NCBI GenBank assembly: GCA_963070105.1 | Contig: OY718807.1 | Span: 7,727,983-7,791,982 of the forward strand | Length of the DNA: 64,000 nucleotides | From: Litomosoides sigmodontis | Taxonomy: Eukaryota > Nematoda > Chromadorea > Rhabditida > Onchocercidae | Direction of reading: 5' to 3' | Shown here: one piece after another, positions 1-13,597 of the stretch | Numbering within the stretch: the first letter of the stretch is position 1 | How the letters are laid out: the number at the start of each line of letters is the position of its first letter | Program-made: the position numbers and the translations under genes | Notes under the pieces: generated by a model | Told to the model about the DNA's origin: nothing | The model's input: only the letters and a program-made list of their open reading frames with translations | Databases searched by the model: none

Positions 1-2457
1 TTTGAAACGAACTACGAAACATTTTTCATTTACGACGACGACTGCAACTGAGTGAGAGAGAGGGAGTGACGGAGGAAGAGAGAAGGAAAGATGTGGTAGA
101 GGAGAATTTGAATTGAATTGAAATAAATTGAAGTGAAGTGAAGCGGCAAAAAATTAAGACAGAAATGTAAGAGATAGTAGATAGAGATGGATCATTGGGA
201 CGATTTTGATACCTAACATTTGAGATAGACAGATAGATAGATGGTTAGTTAGTTAGTTAGTTAGTTAGTTAGATAGATAGATAGATAGATTAGATAGATA
301 GATTGGTTGATTGATTTATAGGTAGACAGATTGATATGATCATCGATCTCAAAATCAATTGCATTAAATGAACGGGGAGGAAATTGAACGAACCTAAACA
401 AGTCGAAAAATTCAATTCAATGAACATTCAAGCGCAAATGCAATTAAAAAATTGGGCACAAAAAAAAAAGATACATAGAGAGAGAAAGAGAGATGGAAAA
501 ATTTTTACAATTTATACGAAAAATTAAAGACATCAAAAGAGACAGAGAGAGAGAGAGAGAGAAATTTAACAAAAAAAAATTCCAACATAATAACAAAATA
601 CAAAAACAGGACTATACTTTTGTCCTTCAATTTCCACACTCAACATATATTACATGAAGATGCAGAAGAGAGGAGGAAGAAGCGAAGAGCAAAACAGAGA
701 GAGGAATTTGTGTAAATTTTTTATTATTCCAATTTCAATTTAAATTATTATCAAACATTTCAAATTTCTTTGCATGCATTTTCAATCTCTCATTCTCTCT
801 TCAATTTATTTCAGCAAATTTCACTAAATATTTCTCCTGGAAAGCAAAAAAAAACCAGCAATGGAATTTTTAAATTTATTAAAAAATACCAAAAGTGTAC
901 GAATGCGTATTGAGCATTAGCAAAACTCAATTCCTAATGAAATACATTTGAAATTGGAAGGGAAATTTCACATGTAATGATCGAAAAGGATGAAATTGTT
1001 GTTGTTTAGGAAACAAAAAACTTATCAAATTAAAATTCAAATATTAATCAAACGATTGTTGTATGATAACTATGAAATGATTACAATGCACAATAGCTAA
1101 AACAACTTAGTTATTCAATGATTTGATTTCAATTTTATATGTAATTTTTGAATTTCAAAAAAAAAAATTTTTTTTTCTTTTTTCCCCCATACATTCACCA
1201 TTCAGTAATTTAGTAGAAATTTATCAGTTGCAACGCTTTGCTGCCTAATAATATGTTTGCTAAAATTCTTATTTCAATTTAAATCATTATTTATTAGAGG
1301 AATGACAAATTGAAATAAGTTTTCAGCGAATGAATCATGATTCAATTCGCCAGTGTTATGATTACTATTACTGTGATTATGATTGATCATACAACTGATG
1401 ACTTATTAGACTTTATGTACAAAATGAATAATAATCTGTTTCTCTCGGATTTCTTTCTCCCTGTATGATTCAAGTATGCGTGATACATTGAGGGAGGGGT
1501 ACGTCGTGGGTGACATTACACAATTAAAGTTACGTCAAATTAAGCGCAAAATGATTTCAGGACTAGTGAATGAATGAGCGAACGATTTAACGGCTGAAAA
1601 AAAGAAAAAAAAATGGAATTATTTGCCTATTCAAACAGGTTTAATTGGGGAAATTTTGCGTAATGTGTGCGACATATGTTAGAAGGCAAATAGTTTACGA
1701 TTAATTGTTCTTAATTAGCTAAAGCTAAATGTTATATTATAGTCAGTGGAAGATTTCTCTTGTTTTACTTTCGTAATTTTTCAAATTATCAATTTTAAAA
1801 ATCAAATATCGAGTAATGGAACTGAAATATACAATATAGATTGGAAAAGAGGATTAGAGATCAGTTAGAACTTCTCTACCGCAAGCGATGATAATAAATG
1901 AATTTGTTCGCTTAATTAAAATTAAATTTTGAGGTAAAGAAAGTGAGTGAAGAGGAAGAAGGGCAGGGAAAAAAAAGAGCACATTCATGAAAAAGAATTT
2001 TTTTAAAGCTAGAACTTACAAATTTACGCTTATGGTGAGTGTTTCTTTTTTTTTCTTCAACAATTCCTAGAAATGAGAAGAGAAAAATGAGCAATTAATT
2101 ATAATTAGGCTTATTTAATTTCAAACTAACTATAAATTAAGTTTATTATGAAATATGATAGTTTTAGTAATAAAAATTTCCAAATATTTCTTAAAAAGCA
2201 TTTTGTTTTGTCTACACCAAAAATATTATGCTTTTTTTGTTGCGAATTTTAATTAATTAAAATAATTGCTTGAATGACTAAATGCTGCTTAACATTCTCG
2301 TCATCTTTACATTCATAGCTTTAATTGACTGTAATTAGCTAATTAAATGAATTCAATGAATGGTTAATTCGTAGTTGTTTTTCTTCCTTTTCTCGTACTG
2401 TAATATTTCATGACAGTAATAATCATGTAATACTGTACCCAATAACAACACAAACAC
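1..2457. other. AT-rich non-coding sequence
   Basis: No gene supported on either strand. It contains scattered GA-rich tracts and a TAGT/GATA tetranucleotide patch at 223-304. Confidence 0.7.
223..304 (+). repeat. GATA/TTAG tetranucleotide repeats
   Basis: GATA units, then a run of about seven TTAG units, then GATA units again, with minor interruptions. Confidence 0.9.
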
Positions 2458-2481
2458 TCACGCACACACGCACACACACAC

Positions 2482-2518
<37 letters not shown>
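2458..2518 (+). repeat. CA dinucleotide microsatellite
   Basis: Nearly uninterrupted CA run with a few CG steps. Confidence 0.95.
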
Positions 2519-2520
<2 letters not shown>

Positions 2521-2660
2521 AAGGAGCACAAACATTGTGCCTGATAACTTTATCTTTTGTCGAAATGTACTTTTGTTTACTTCAATTCGAATATATTTTG
2601 AAATGAAGGGCTTATTTTCAGATATTTTCACAGACAAACGAAAAAAAAAACGTTGAAGAC

Positions 2661-2788
2661 GGAGAGGGAGAGGGAGAGGGAGAGGGAGAGGGAGAGGGAG
2701 AGGGAGAGGGAGAGGGAGAGGGAGAGGGAGAGGGAGAGGGAGAGGGAGAGGGAGAGAGAGAGAGAGGGAGAGAGAGAGGAGGAGGAGG
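2661..2788 (+). repeat. GGGAGA hexanucleotide repeat
   Basis: About 15 tandem GGGAGA units followed by GA-rich sequence. The plus strand carries regularly spaced GGG triplets separated by three bases, which fits a G-quadruplex pattern. ORFs read through it on both strands but have only repeat-encoded residues. Confidence 0.95.
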
Positions 2789-2859
2789 GGAATATGACTG
2801 CGGCGACGGTTGATACCTTTCAGAAAAACAAGAAAAGTATAGGATAAAATTATTCCGCT

Positions 2860-5443
2860 CCACTTGTTTTTGTTGTTATTGTTAATTAATTTCATCTCTC
2901 TTACGGTAGCATCACTTTGCATTTGCTTCATTGATGCAAACGGTTAAGTGTATAAGTAAACAGGTAAATGAATGAACAAATAAGTTATGAAGTTTTGCTT
3001 AATAAAAATTAATCCTTTGAGAGAACTGCGAAATAAGGTAGCAACGAAGTTGCAACTACTGTTCAGTGATAATGTAATATGCCGTGAACACCGAACAGTA
3101 CTGCTCATACAGTAACGAATCATTGAACTAATTAGACAATTAAATGCTATTAATAAATGACTGCGATGAATTATCGTGAGATTGTCGAAATCATTGAAAT
3201 ATTAGTGTCGAGAAATGAGAGGAAATACTTCATTGATATAAATAATACGTAAATAAGTGAATATTATTAATGGACTAATATACAACTACGCCATTTCCTC
3301 AACCAGGCCGCCGACCTGTTACACAACGATACAAACATATCGTATAGATATTTATCGTAAAAAAAAGAAATAAAGATAATTTGCTATCGTAATTGATCAT
3401 ACTGATATGAATTTCATACACAATTCAACATCCTTTAATTGATAAAACAAAAAAAGTAAAAGATTTTCTTTGCTGTCCGTCCTGCCTAAAATGTTGCTAA
3501 ATTTGTTTTTTTTTAAGTGAAATTATTTCATCAATTTCCTCAATCTTTTTTTTTTAGTTGCTAAATAGTTGATAATTTTTGTTTGTTACTTTTTTTTCCA
3601 TCATCTGCTAAAGAAAGCATAGTGCATGGAAAATTTGGATTAATACAAAACACAACAAAATAAAACATTTTTCATTCATTTAATTTTTTATTTTAAAACC
3701 GGTTTGGAACAGCAATTTTAGTGTGCGAAAAAAAAACAATCCGGCAAAAAGACTATTGCTGGTAAGTTTTATTCATCGTTTTAGAAGAAAAATGATGGGA
3801 AATCTTATTTGAAATTTTTATTGAAATTAAAATTGAAATACGCTCAATGTGCTATATCTCCTATCTTTCGAATGAGTGAAAGTGCATGAAAGCATAGACA
3901 AATGAACAAACACCCACGCATTCAGACGTACGTCAGAAAGTGTACCTTTTACTGACTGTTGAAATTTCCATTGTTTTTGCTCTCTAACAAGCTGTTCATA
4001 TCCGGAAATGGCAATTTTTGCTCGAAACTGAATTAGCAATAGCCTGAATTGTCTGTGCTAGTAGTGAAGGAAAAAAGTCCCAGGCATACATACAACAATA
4101 TGATTTAGTTATGTTTGAAAATAAACAAATTCAGTGGATTTTTTAAAAGGCAGCAAATATTAGTGGGAAATAATTGATAAGTTCAATGCGTGCACGAAAT
4201 GAATATTGAAATTTAATTCGAATAGAATAAATCGTACTTTTTAAACACACAAAAATAATATCTATACTTTTTCTTGTAAGTTTCATTTCTTTCTCCTTTC
4301 TTACGAGTGAAATGGAAATTTCCATTGAAATAAATTTGAAATACTTCGCCAAATTTCACTTGAAAAAATTGAAAAAATGAAAAAATTGTAAAATTACAAT
4401 TACAACTGAAATCATTCAATTTTTTCATGTATTACTTCTTCTCTTTCTCTTTCTTACACACACACACACACATCTTTTTTGAATGTAATTTGAACTATCA
4501 CATTTCCATTATTTGGAGAAGCAAAATTTCGACAGCAAAATTTCAATAATTCATGCATCCATTTTTTAATGCAACCTATGCCATATTATGCACTCCTCCT
4601 TTCTGTGTACAAATTTAATAATAAAATTCATTTCATTCATAGCAAGTAGACAATTCCATCGATGCACAGAAATATTTGAAATGAATTTTTTAAACTAAAA
4701 AGAAAAATGAAATAATCATAGTGACGAATGATAATAGAAAGGAACGGTTCAATCCATATGGAACTCAATATTCCATCACTGACATTTAAAAATGACGAAT
4801 TGTTGCGACAGTTTAATGATAATGAATGATGACCTTGAAAATTTTTGTGATTTCGATGTATGCGACAGGTAGAAAGTATCTATCAGTAATGACGAAAGGA
4901 ACCGTTCATTCTCTAACGAATTGATAATTTCTCTCTCCGCTCTCTCCGCTCTCTCCCTCTCTCCCTCTCTCTCTCTCTCTCTCTTTGTTTAATGATAATC
5001 ATGAAAAAGGAAAGAAGAAAACGAAGGAGGAAAAAAAAAGCAAAGAATAGGCGTATTGGTTGAATGTTTGTAAAAATGTGTGATTAAATAAGTAAATAAA
5101 TTCAAAAAAGATTGCAGGGAATTTTTCTTTCTATCATTAATTACTGATAGTTTGAAATTTGCCACATATTATCATTTACAATTAATAATAATTAACATAA
5201 CGATCACTTTACTCATCACTTTGTGGCATCCATTACACTTCAAATTCATTCGTACGCACACGTACGCACACATACACACACAGACACACATACACGCATA
5301 CACACACATATATATATGTACAGACAGACATAACTTCATTTTACACATATAGTCGCACGAACGAATTACAAAAGATCTTTTATTTCATTTAAATCAGACT
5401 TGATGTTAAAAATGATATATAATCAAATGAATTGCAATCCCTA

Positions 5444-5480
<37 letters not shown>

Positions 5481-8400
5481 GTGATATCTTTTAACACTAC
5501 CAGTGTAAGCCTTCCTTCTTAGTAATATTTCAAACAAACAAGCAAAAAAAATTAAATTCAAATAGAAATCCCCACACTACAGGACACATACAAACACACA
5601 CTATATCTGTGTGTACGTGTATGTCTATGTGTATATGTATGTATAATATACGTATGTGTGTATCCGCATAGATACGTACACGCATACACGGATACACACA
5701 TACGTATATTGTACATACACACGCGTATATACATATGTATGTACATACACACGCACGTACATACACATACACACACACATACATAGATACATACGGACGT
5801 ACACGTACGCGTGTGTATTTGTACGATAAGTTAAAAAAATGGAAACGTGGAAACAAGGTGATCAAGGTTGCCATATGAGGGTAAAGTGCAGACATACGTG
5901 TGCATACAAATGAAAAGATAACGATAAAGCTGAGGCTGCGGGATGGAGAAGAGAAGGGAAGAGAGGGGAAAAAAACCGGATGAATTAGTTGAAAAGTATT
6001 GCTGCAAAAAGACACAGTGGTTGTCTTCAGCTTTTTTTTTTGAAAAAAAAAAGCGATTTTATAAGAAACACGAGTGAATGAAGTGGATATGATCAAAGAG
6101 AGGGAGAGGAGCAGAGAGACAGAGAGGGAGAGAGAGAGAGAGGGTGTAAAAAAGAAAAGAAAAAATCCATATATTGATTGTATTAGGAGGAGAGTAGTAG
6201 GATAAATGACCAAGGCCTAAAAGAGAGCAAGAATTAAGGAGTAAGCAAGCTTAGGCATCTCTCTTTCTCTCTCTCTTTTTCCCTCATACTATACGTATGA
6301 ACATATTCCTCTTACATTGCTCTTCTAAAATAAAAAAAAAAGAACTAAAAACGATAGCTTCTCATTTCATTGAAATTTCAATCAATAAAATTTCTTATTT
6401 CAATTCTTAATAATTATTAAATGATTAATTAACTGGCTGGGAAGTGTTTGGTGGATGAAAATTTTGATACCTTTTGGTTCATATTTCCTACTCAAATGCT
6501 TTATTTCCTCTTTGACAACAAATAAAAGTGAATTTCGAGATCACAGCTACAGTATGCTCAAAAATTACAGTACTGTAATTTGCAAAAAGCGATTTCAAGT
6601 AACCGGAAGTCCCGCAAATTTCGAAAACAAAAAAAAAGCAAAAAATCAATAATTTTAATAAGTTTAATTTTGAATATTGCAGTTGCAACAGACAGATTGC
6701 ACGTCTACATGTGTACGTCAACGATCGTAGCAGTAAGTGCAAGAATTTCATGACTTTCAAAAATATATGCATACGAATAATTTGGTGATAAATTTTTTTG
6801 AATATTATTTTTAATTTATAAATTTATATTATTTAATAATCGCTTATTCATATGTTTGTTTAACAATAATACCAAAATAGCAATAATAATATAACAATAA
6901 TGACGACAACAGCGACAATTAATAGTAATAATAATAATTATTATTATTACAATAATTATTATTGTAGCCGACATAAATGACAAATACTAAATAGCAAAAT
7001 AATAAATAATAGGAAGAGAAGGTAAGAAATGAGTGAGTATTGTAGCGGTGAAGAGAAAATCCATTGCAGTAATTGATGGAAGGTGATTTCGAAAATTCGA
7101 TCAGCTGGATAAATTGTTCAGGAATGACGTAAAAGTTTTAAGTAAATGACTTTCTCGCTTTTCCACTAGATCTTCTCCACCTATGTTTTTCACTCATTTC
7201 GTTTTTTTATTACAAATCTTTGCTTGTTTGCCTCTTTTTCATCTTCATAAGCTACCGCTAACACTTAAAAACGTATTTCAAACTGAAAAAACCACCTGAC
7301 TTATGATTTTCAACTTTTTTTCTTTAAATTAATCAATGCTATTTGCGTATTACAATATTTATTGCAATTTAAATGACAATAACAGGTATGATGAATTTCA
7401 CTAAAGGATAATTGCTATGTGATAGCAAAAAAAAAGTGAACGAACGATGCGGAAGGATAAGAGAAGGAAGGAAGGAAGAGAGGGAGAGGGAGAGGGAGAG
7501 AGAGAGAGAAAGGAAGAGAGAGGGAGAGAAAAGTTATTGAAGAAAAATGAGCACAAATAATAACTGATGATGAAAAATGGAATATAATTTTGAACAGCTG
7601 CCAGTTGCGTGAGAGTGAGAAAGAGGTTGATGAGGAAGAGGAGGAAGAGGGAGGAAAAGATGAAGAATGACTATGAGAGAGGAAGGGAAAGACGGGGTGG
7701 AAGGAAAAGGAGGAAAGGATAGGGATATGATGAGAACAGAGAGAGACAGAGAGAGAGAGAGACAGGAGAATATAATGGTAATATCTGTGGACGACGAGGA
7801 ACTAAACTAGCTTTAAGCTAAATAGTCTAGCTAGCACAACTCGATGCTAATAGTTGAAGCCATTTGATTTTTGTTAAATGGAAGAAGGAGAAGGATGAAT
7901 GAATGAAAATGAACAATGAATGAACTGAGAGGGATTTTCTCCTCTCTTACATGAAGAAGCATCTACGGCGATCAATGAGTGCTAATTTTAAGGCATTTAA
8001 TGCTTCCCTTAATTTCTGATCATTTTTAAAAATAAAACGAAATAATTTTATTCTTCTTATAGTGAAAGGAATGTATTGTAGAAAGTAATTGATGCATAAA
8101 ATCAAATACTCCGTTAATAAATTTAACAAGTTTAATTAAAATAAATGAATGAATTTATTATACATTTATTATTATAGTGAAATATGTATGTGGGAATATT
8201 CCATGCTAAAGCTCATCATTATCATTATTATTATTAAATAATTATAATTAGCAAGCAACTATCAAAATTTTTTCTGTTCAATTTGAATTTTTTTTTACGA
8301 ATTCGAAAATCATCGAGTGGTAATGCATAATTGTACTTTCGCAGAATATGCTTGCAATATATGTTTGTAAAGACAAACGAACGATGAAAGTAATTTTGAT

Positions 8401-8536
8401 AACTGTTATCACTGATAATCCTACATGCGACTTATTCCCTATTAATTACCGTAAATACGTAAAATTATAAAGGCCAACGGTGAATGATTAAAATGATTGA
8501 GAAGCAATTGACTGTACAATTTTTAGCTATAGAAGT
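2860..8536. other. AT-rich non-coding sequence with simple repeats
   Basis: No gene supported. It contains CT/GA tracts (around 4935-4985, 5445-5475, 6115-6142, 7468-7530) and an alternating purine/pyrimidine tract at 5585-5825. Confidence 0.7.
5585..5825 (+). repeat. Alternating purine/pyrimidine tract (TG/TA then CA/TA)
   Basis: About 240 bp are almost purely alternating purine-pyrimidine steps (TATG, TACA, CACA, CGTA). The left part is TG/TA-rich and the right part CA/TA-rich, so the two halves are partly complementary. Confidence 0.85.
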
Positions 8537-8812
8537 TTAAAGAGCATAAATTTGTGCTTATACGTGATACATATATATGTTTGCGTGTATATGTATGTAT
8601 TAATAATAATTAATAATAATAAATAATAATTAATAATAATTAATAATTAATAATTAATAATTAATAATTAATAATTAATAATTAATAATTAATAATTAAT
8701 AATTAATAATTAATAATTAATAATTAATAATTAATAATTAATAATTAATAATTAATAATTAATAATAATAATTAATAATTATCACATATAAGCACAAATT
8801 TATGCTCTTTAA
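8537..8812. mobile_element. Candidate MITE/foldback element flanked by TTAA
   Basis: Left arm 8539-8568 and right arm 8781-8810 are inverted repeats of each other over 30 bp with one mismatch. Each is bounded outside by TTAA (8537-8540 and 8809-8812), as a TTAA target duplication would be. The core of about 210 bp is mainly a 7-bp AATAATT tandem repeat. There is no ORF. The arrangement fits a non-autonomous element whose centre was expanded by microsatellite growth; a simple cruciform-prone repeat is the alternative. Confidence 0.5.
8603..8778 (+). repeat. AATAATT tandem repeat
   Basis: Roughly 20 copies of a 7-bp unit in the middle, with irregular AAT units at both ends. Confidence 0.9.
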
Positions 8813-10689
8813 TAGCGGTAATAATAAAATTAATAATAATGGCAATAACAATGACAATATAATAATGATAAGCGTTTGTTATTGTTGCAACGCTTCAATA
8901 GCTACGACAATAGCAATAAATACAATGGATGGCAATAAGCTTCGCAGAAACGGTTCCTGCGGAAATGCTACGTATTGCAGCTTATTTCAGTATTGTCTAA
9001 ATGAATAGCTGAAAGCTAATATGCTAATTCAATTTCAATCCCAAATTAAAATTTTTTTATGACAGGTATTCGTGAAATTTTACTCACAAATGAAATGACT
9101 GAATTAATTGTGAGGAATTTCATAATTTATAATCCTTTCTTATCTAATAAATTTTAAATTTTTTAAATAATGTGCAAATTTATAAAAATCGAATGTTTTC
9201 AATAACTTTTAATTAATAATTATTGGGAGGAGAGGGAGAGAGGGTGAGCGTAAGTATGAGCAAATTTTCCTCTCTCTCTCTCTCTTTCTCCCTCTGTTTC
9301 TTCAGTGATTTATTAATTTGTGCAAAAATTCCTCAACATTTCTAAATGAAGCGATGCTACCGCACGCAACAGCAAATCCTAAAATGTTGCTAAATGGAAT
9401 TTGCATTAAATTACAAAAAATTTAATCTATGCAAAAATGTTTCACTAGGCTTGATAATTGGTTGGTTAATACATCTACCAATAGACTGCTAATTAATTAT
9501 TTGATATTCACGGACGTCTAACAACATTTAACGTTTAGCGCTTATTCAAAATTACAATAAGAAAGGAACAAAAACAAAATTTAATGAATTACAATGAGTA
9601 GAGAACGAATTTAATGAAAGAGAGAGAGAGAGAGGAATGGAGGAGGGAAAGAAAAAATACAACAAGAGAGAGAGAGAGAAAAGGAGAGAGAAAGAAAAAG
9701 AGATGATGAATATCAATTATGTAAAGTTTTTCAAAACTATGCGTAAAGTTTGTAAAATTCTCCTAAATTAATGAATATTTCTTTGAATGAAAACAAAAAG
9801 TGAGTTACGAAAAGTATATAACATTAAAATGTATAAAAATTTCATCTGTTAAAGATGTGAAATTTTCAAAAAAAAAAATCAAATTTTATTACAACAACAA
9901 TTGTATGTTAAAATGAGAACGGACATAAATTTACTTCCAGATGGCTCAGTAATTCATTTATTTATTCAACAAGCAAGCAACTGTTGATAGCGTCTCTCAC
10001 AAATTCTCATTATTTTCCCTCTTCCTCCTCCTTTTTTTTCCCTAAATTTCTCTCTCTCTTTCTTTCTTGCTTTTTTTTTAGATACAAAGAAAGAGTAATG
10101 AAACGAAGGAAGAGGAAGAAGTGCTAAAACGGAGCGAGCAAGAGAGAGAGAGAGAGAGAGAGAGGTAGACAGCAGTATGTGTAGAGAGTAATGATAAGAT
10201 AAGGAAAATGTTCATTTGATGACCGGAATTCCGGAGAAGAATTTATAAATCATATATGTTTGTGAAAATTAAACTGTTGAAGGAGAGCGAAAAAAAGAAC
10301 CAATTAAACTCAAATAATTTATGCGTGAAAATTTTTTGCTATTCAATAATTTGATAGCTAAATTGGATGGCGAAACAAGCATCCGTGATGAAACTTGTGA
10401 GTGAAGGCGAAACAATTAGTAATTGGTACGTAAAGGTAGGTTAGATGTTGATGATACAGGTGTACTACGTACTACAATATCAGTATATTTCCGTGAAATA
10501 TTTCTCATACAGTTTTCCTTTTTGCCTTTTGTTTTGGCAAAAAAAAAAAATTAAATAAAGAATTTGTGGTGGAAAAAAAAGTAAAGAGGAAATTTTGTTG
10601 AAATAATTTAACATTAACGAAATGTTGATTTGCCAAATTTAGGTGGATGTGTTACATGTGGACGTCTTATTGTGCTATCAAAAATATAT
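8813..10689. other. AT-rich non-coding sequence
   Basis: No gene supported. GA tracts occur near 9618-9634, 9665-9700 and 10140-10165. Confidence 0.7.
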
Positions 10690-11148
10690 TACACGTGATA
10701 CTGTCACGTATACGTTACATTTTATAATTGAAATAATTTTCACACGTGACACTATCACGTATACGTTACATTTTATAATTGAAATAATTTTCACACGTGA
10801 TACTATCACGTATACGTTACATTTTATAATTGAAATAATTTTCACACGTGATACTATCACGTATACGTTACATTTTATAATTGAAATAATTTTCACACGT
10901 GATACTATCACGTATACGTTACATTTTATAATTGAAATAATTTTCACACGTGATACTATCACGTATATGTTACATTTTATAATTGAAATAATTTTCACAC
11001 GTGATACTATCACGTATACGTTACATTTTATAATTGAAATAATTTTCATACGTGATACTATCACGTATACGTTACATTTTATAATTGAAATAATTTTCAC
11101 ACGTGATACTATCACGTATATGTTACATTTTATAATTGAAATAATTTT
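10690..11148 (+). repeat. 51-bp satellite, nine tandem copies
   Basis: Nine near-identical 51-bp units start at 10690, 10741, 10792, 10843, 10894, 10945, 10996, 11047 and 11098. Because 51 is a multiple of three, both strands stay open and give repetitive ORFs that are not genes. Most units contain the E-box CACGTG and the dyad ACGTGATACTATCACGT. Copies differ by single transitions only, which indicates recent amplification or homogenisation. Confidence 0.97.
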
Positions 11149-12233
11149 CTCCAACTAACCAACATTATAGCACTCATTTCCTAAAATTTTCATTCATTAA
11201 TTAGAGAAACAGCTTAGCATTTACATCACATGCAATAGTATTGAATGAAAGAATTGAAATAATAATTAGGAAAACTATTAGGCATAGATGAAATGGTAAA
11301 ATGATAATGAGGAAAAGAAAGTAAATTAAATTATAATTAAATTAAATTAAACGCAGCAAATAGTAAGTTATTGAAATCGTCGTATTCCAACAAATAGGAC
11401 AAAGTTAAGTGAAATGAAATGATTATCAGCAACTGAATTAGTAGCACTAAAAAGTTGTGCTATATAACCATGGTAACAGGTCAAAATTGCTCGTCTTATT
11501 CAGGGATAAGTTAATTCACTCATTTTTCATTTCATATTTCAATTCTTTTTATTTCATTTAATAAGACAGCCAATCAATCGATCGACCAGTAAAGATTCAA
11601 GATGATGATGATATCGAAGAAAATATATGAATTAATTTAAAGGTAATGTAATATTTGCAAAAACAAAAATTCATTTGATATTTGATAATTTTAATCATAA
11701 ATGATCACATATGGTATACATGGATGAATGAAATTTGAAAATATTGTTGATTGAATAAATTTGATATTAAAATTTCAACGAACGACTACAATACTATAAG
11801 TAATCCTGTTGAAATGATAAATGAACGATTGGAAGGAAAAACACTGTTTGTTTGTTTATTTATTTATTGATGGAGAAAAAATATTATTGATGAATGAATT
11901 TTAGGAGGAGAAGTTAAGACTAAAAGAGTATTGCAAGTATGAGTGATTATATGGCAGTATTTTAGACTGCTCTCACAATTCATGGTAAATCACAGGATTT
12001 AATAAGGCCAAGGCCTAATTTTTATGGTACTCTTTTTTTTAATGTCGTCCATTCATTTTGGCAATTTCAATTCCAAAAACTTTCATGTTGCGATGAATTA
12101 GGTCATCAAAATGCAGTGCAGTACGGATAACAACAAAGATAAATGTCCACAATGAATTAATCTATAGGACGCAAATGATTGGGGGAAAAAAATGTTTAAA
12201 CTTGTAGTTTTTATAAAAGGAGGAGGAGAAAGG

Positions 12234-12268
<35 letters not shown>

Positions 12269-13166
12269 GAGGAATGATCAGTGAGAATGAATTGTATAGT
12301 AGTGATAAGCGACAATTTGAAATGAATAATTTTTGTTTGATCCTATAGCGGTGGTTAAAGAATTAGTTTCTCATGAAATAATTACCAGGTTCTATATAGC
12401 TGATCATTCTATGAGTGAGTAAAATTAATCGTTAAATATGCAAGTAAATTAATCATATATAACATGAGTGAAATTAAATTAGTAAATGGTAATTTACCCT
12501 ATCACCCAAATCTAGCATAAAATTCACTAAAAATTTAAATTAAAAAGTGTTCGATTAATTCACAATGACATTAATACATTATACTTTTGGAACTTCTTTC
12601 CAATTTTTTCAGTATAACCCTTTTTTTCAAATCAACATTCCTCTTAAATTTTGAATATTTATTTCGATTCATTGATTAGAAAAAGATAATTGATAATTAG
12701 GGAAATGATATTTGCATTGCACATTACTATCCGATCCAACGATGTGATAATATCAGGAATTGTTGTTCATTAATGGTGTACAAGTTTGGAAGTACACCGA
12801 ATACTGCTCCCTCTACTATATTAAATCAAAATTTGGAAAAGCTATGATAATGTGATAATAGTAAATGATATAAATAGTTACTGATGACCTGTAGCACCCT
12901 TTTTTATGATCAGAAAGTTGCTTTTGGGTCTCTCTCTCTCTCTCTCTCTCTATCTCTATCTCTATCTCTATCTCTATCTCTATTTCTCCCTCTCTCTCAC
13001 TCATTTTTTTTTTTGTTCAATCATTGAAATGATCGTTGCCCATTGTCACATACACATTCATACGTCACAATCCACCTAATCATTTTACACATCAAGGCAA
13101 TACTTCATTCCTCTCAAACAATTCTATCACTTTTTTTTTCTATTGATCACCTCTGAGACATTCACT

Positions 13167-13218
13167 TACTTACTTACTTACTTTACTTTACTTTACTTTA
13201 CTTTACTTTACTTTACTT
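13167..13218 (+). repeat. ACTT tetramer changing to ACTTT pentamer
   Basis: About five ACTT units pass directly into about eight ACTTT units, an example of unit-length switching within one array. Confidence 0.9.
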
Positions 13219-13553
13219 ATTTATTTACTTAGTGTTACTAGGTGAAGCTTGTTTCTTTTCTCGTTTTTGTTTTATCTTGCCGATTTAAGCTATGAAATAA
13301 TCAGGAAGATGAATTTATTTATTGGCTGTACCGAAGTTATCAATTAGTTATTTTTGAAATGTAATGATCGTTTGTTGTTCTTTTCCAACTAATTTCACTC
13401 ATTTTAACGCTACATTGTACAATGAATCAGTTGAGCACATCATTTACCTTTCATCACACTTCATAATTTAAATAATTTTTTTTTAAAAAAAGAATTACTA
13501 AATGAAAAAAAATCTTAGCTTTAATTAGTTGATGTAATATTTACAACAAAATA

Positions 13554-13556
<3 letters not shown>

Positions 13557-13594
<38 letters not shown>
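13557..13594 (+). repeat. AT dinucleotide run
   Basis: About 19 uninterrupted AT units. Confidence 0.95.

Positions 13595-13597
<3 letters not shown>

Noticed and set aside
10643..11158. 171-aa plus and 158-aa minus ORFs with a 17-residue repeat
   Set aside because: Artefact of the 51-bp satellite, whose length is divisible by three; both strands are equally open.
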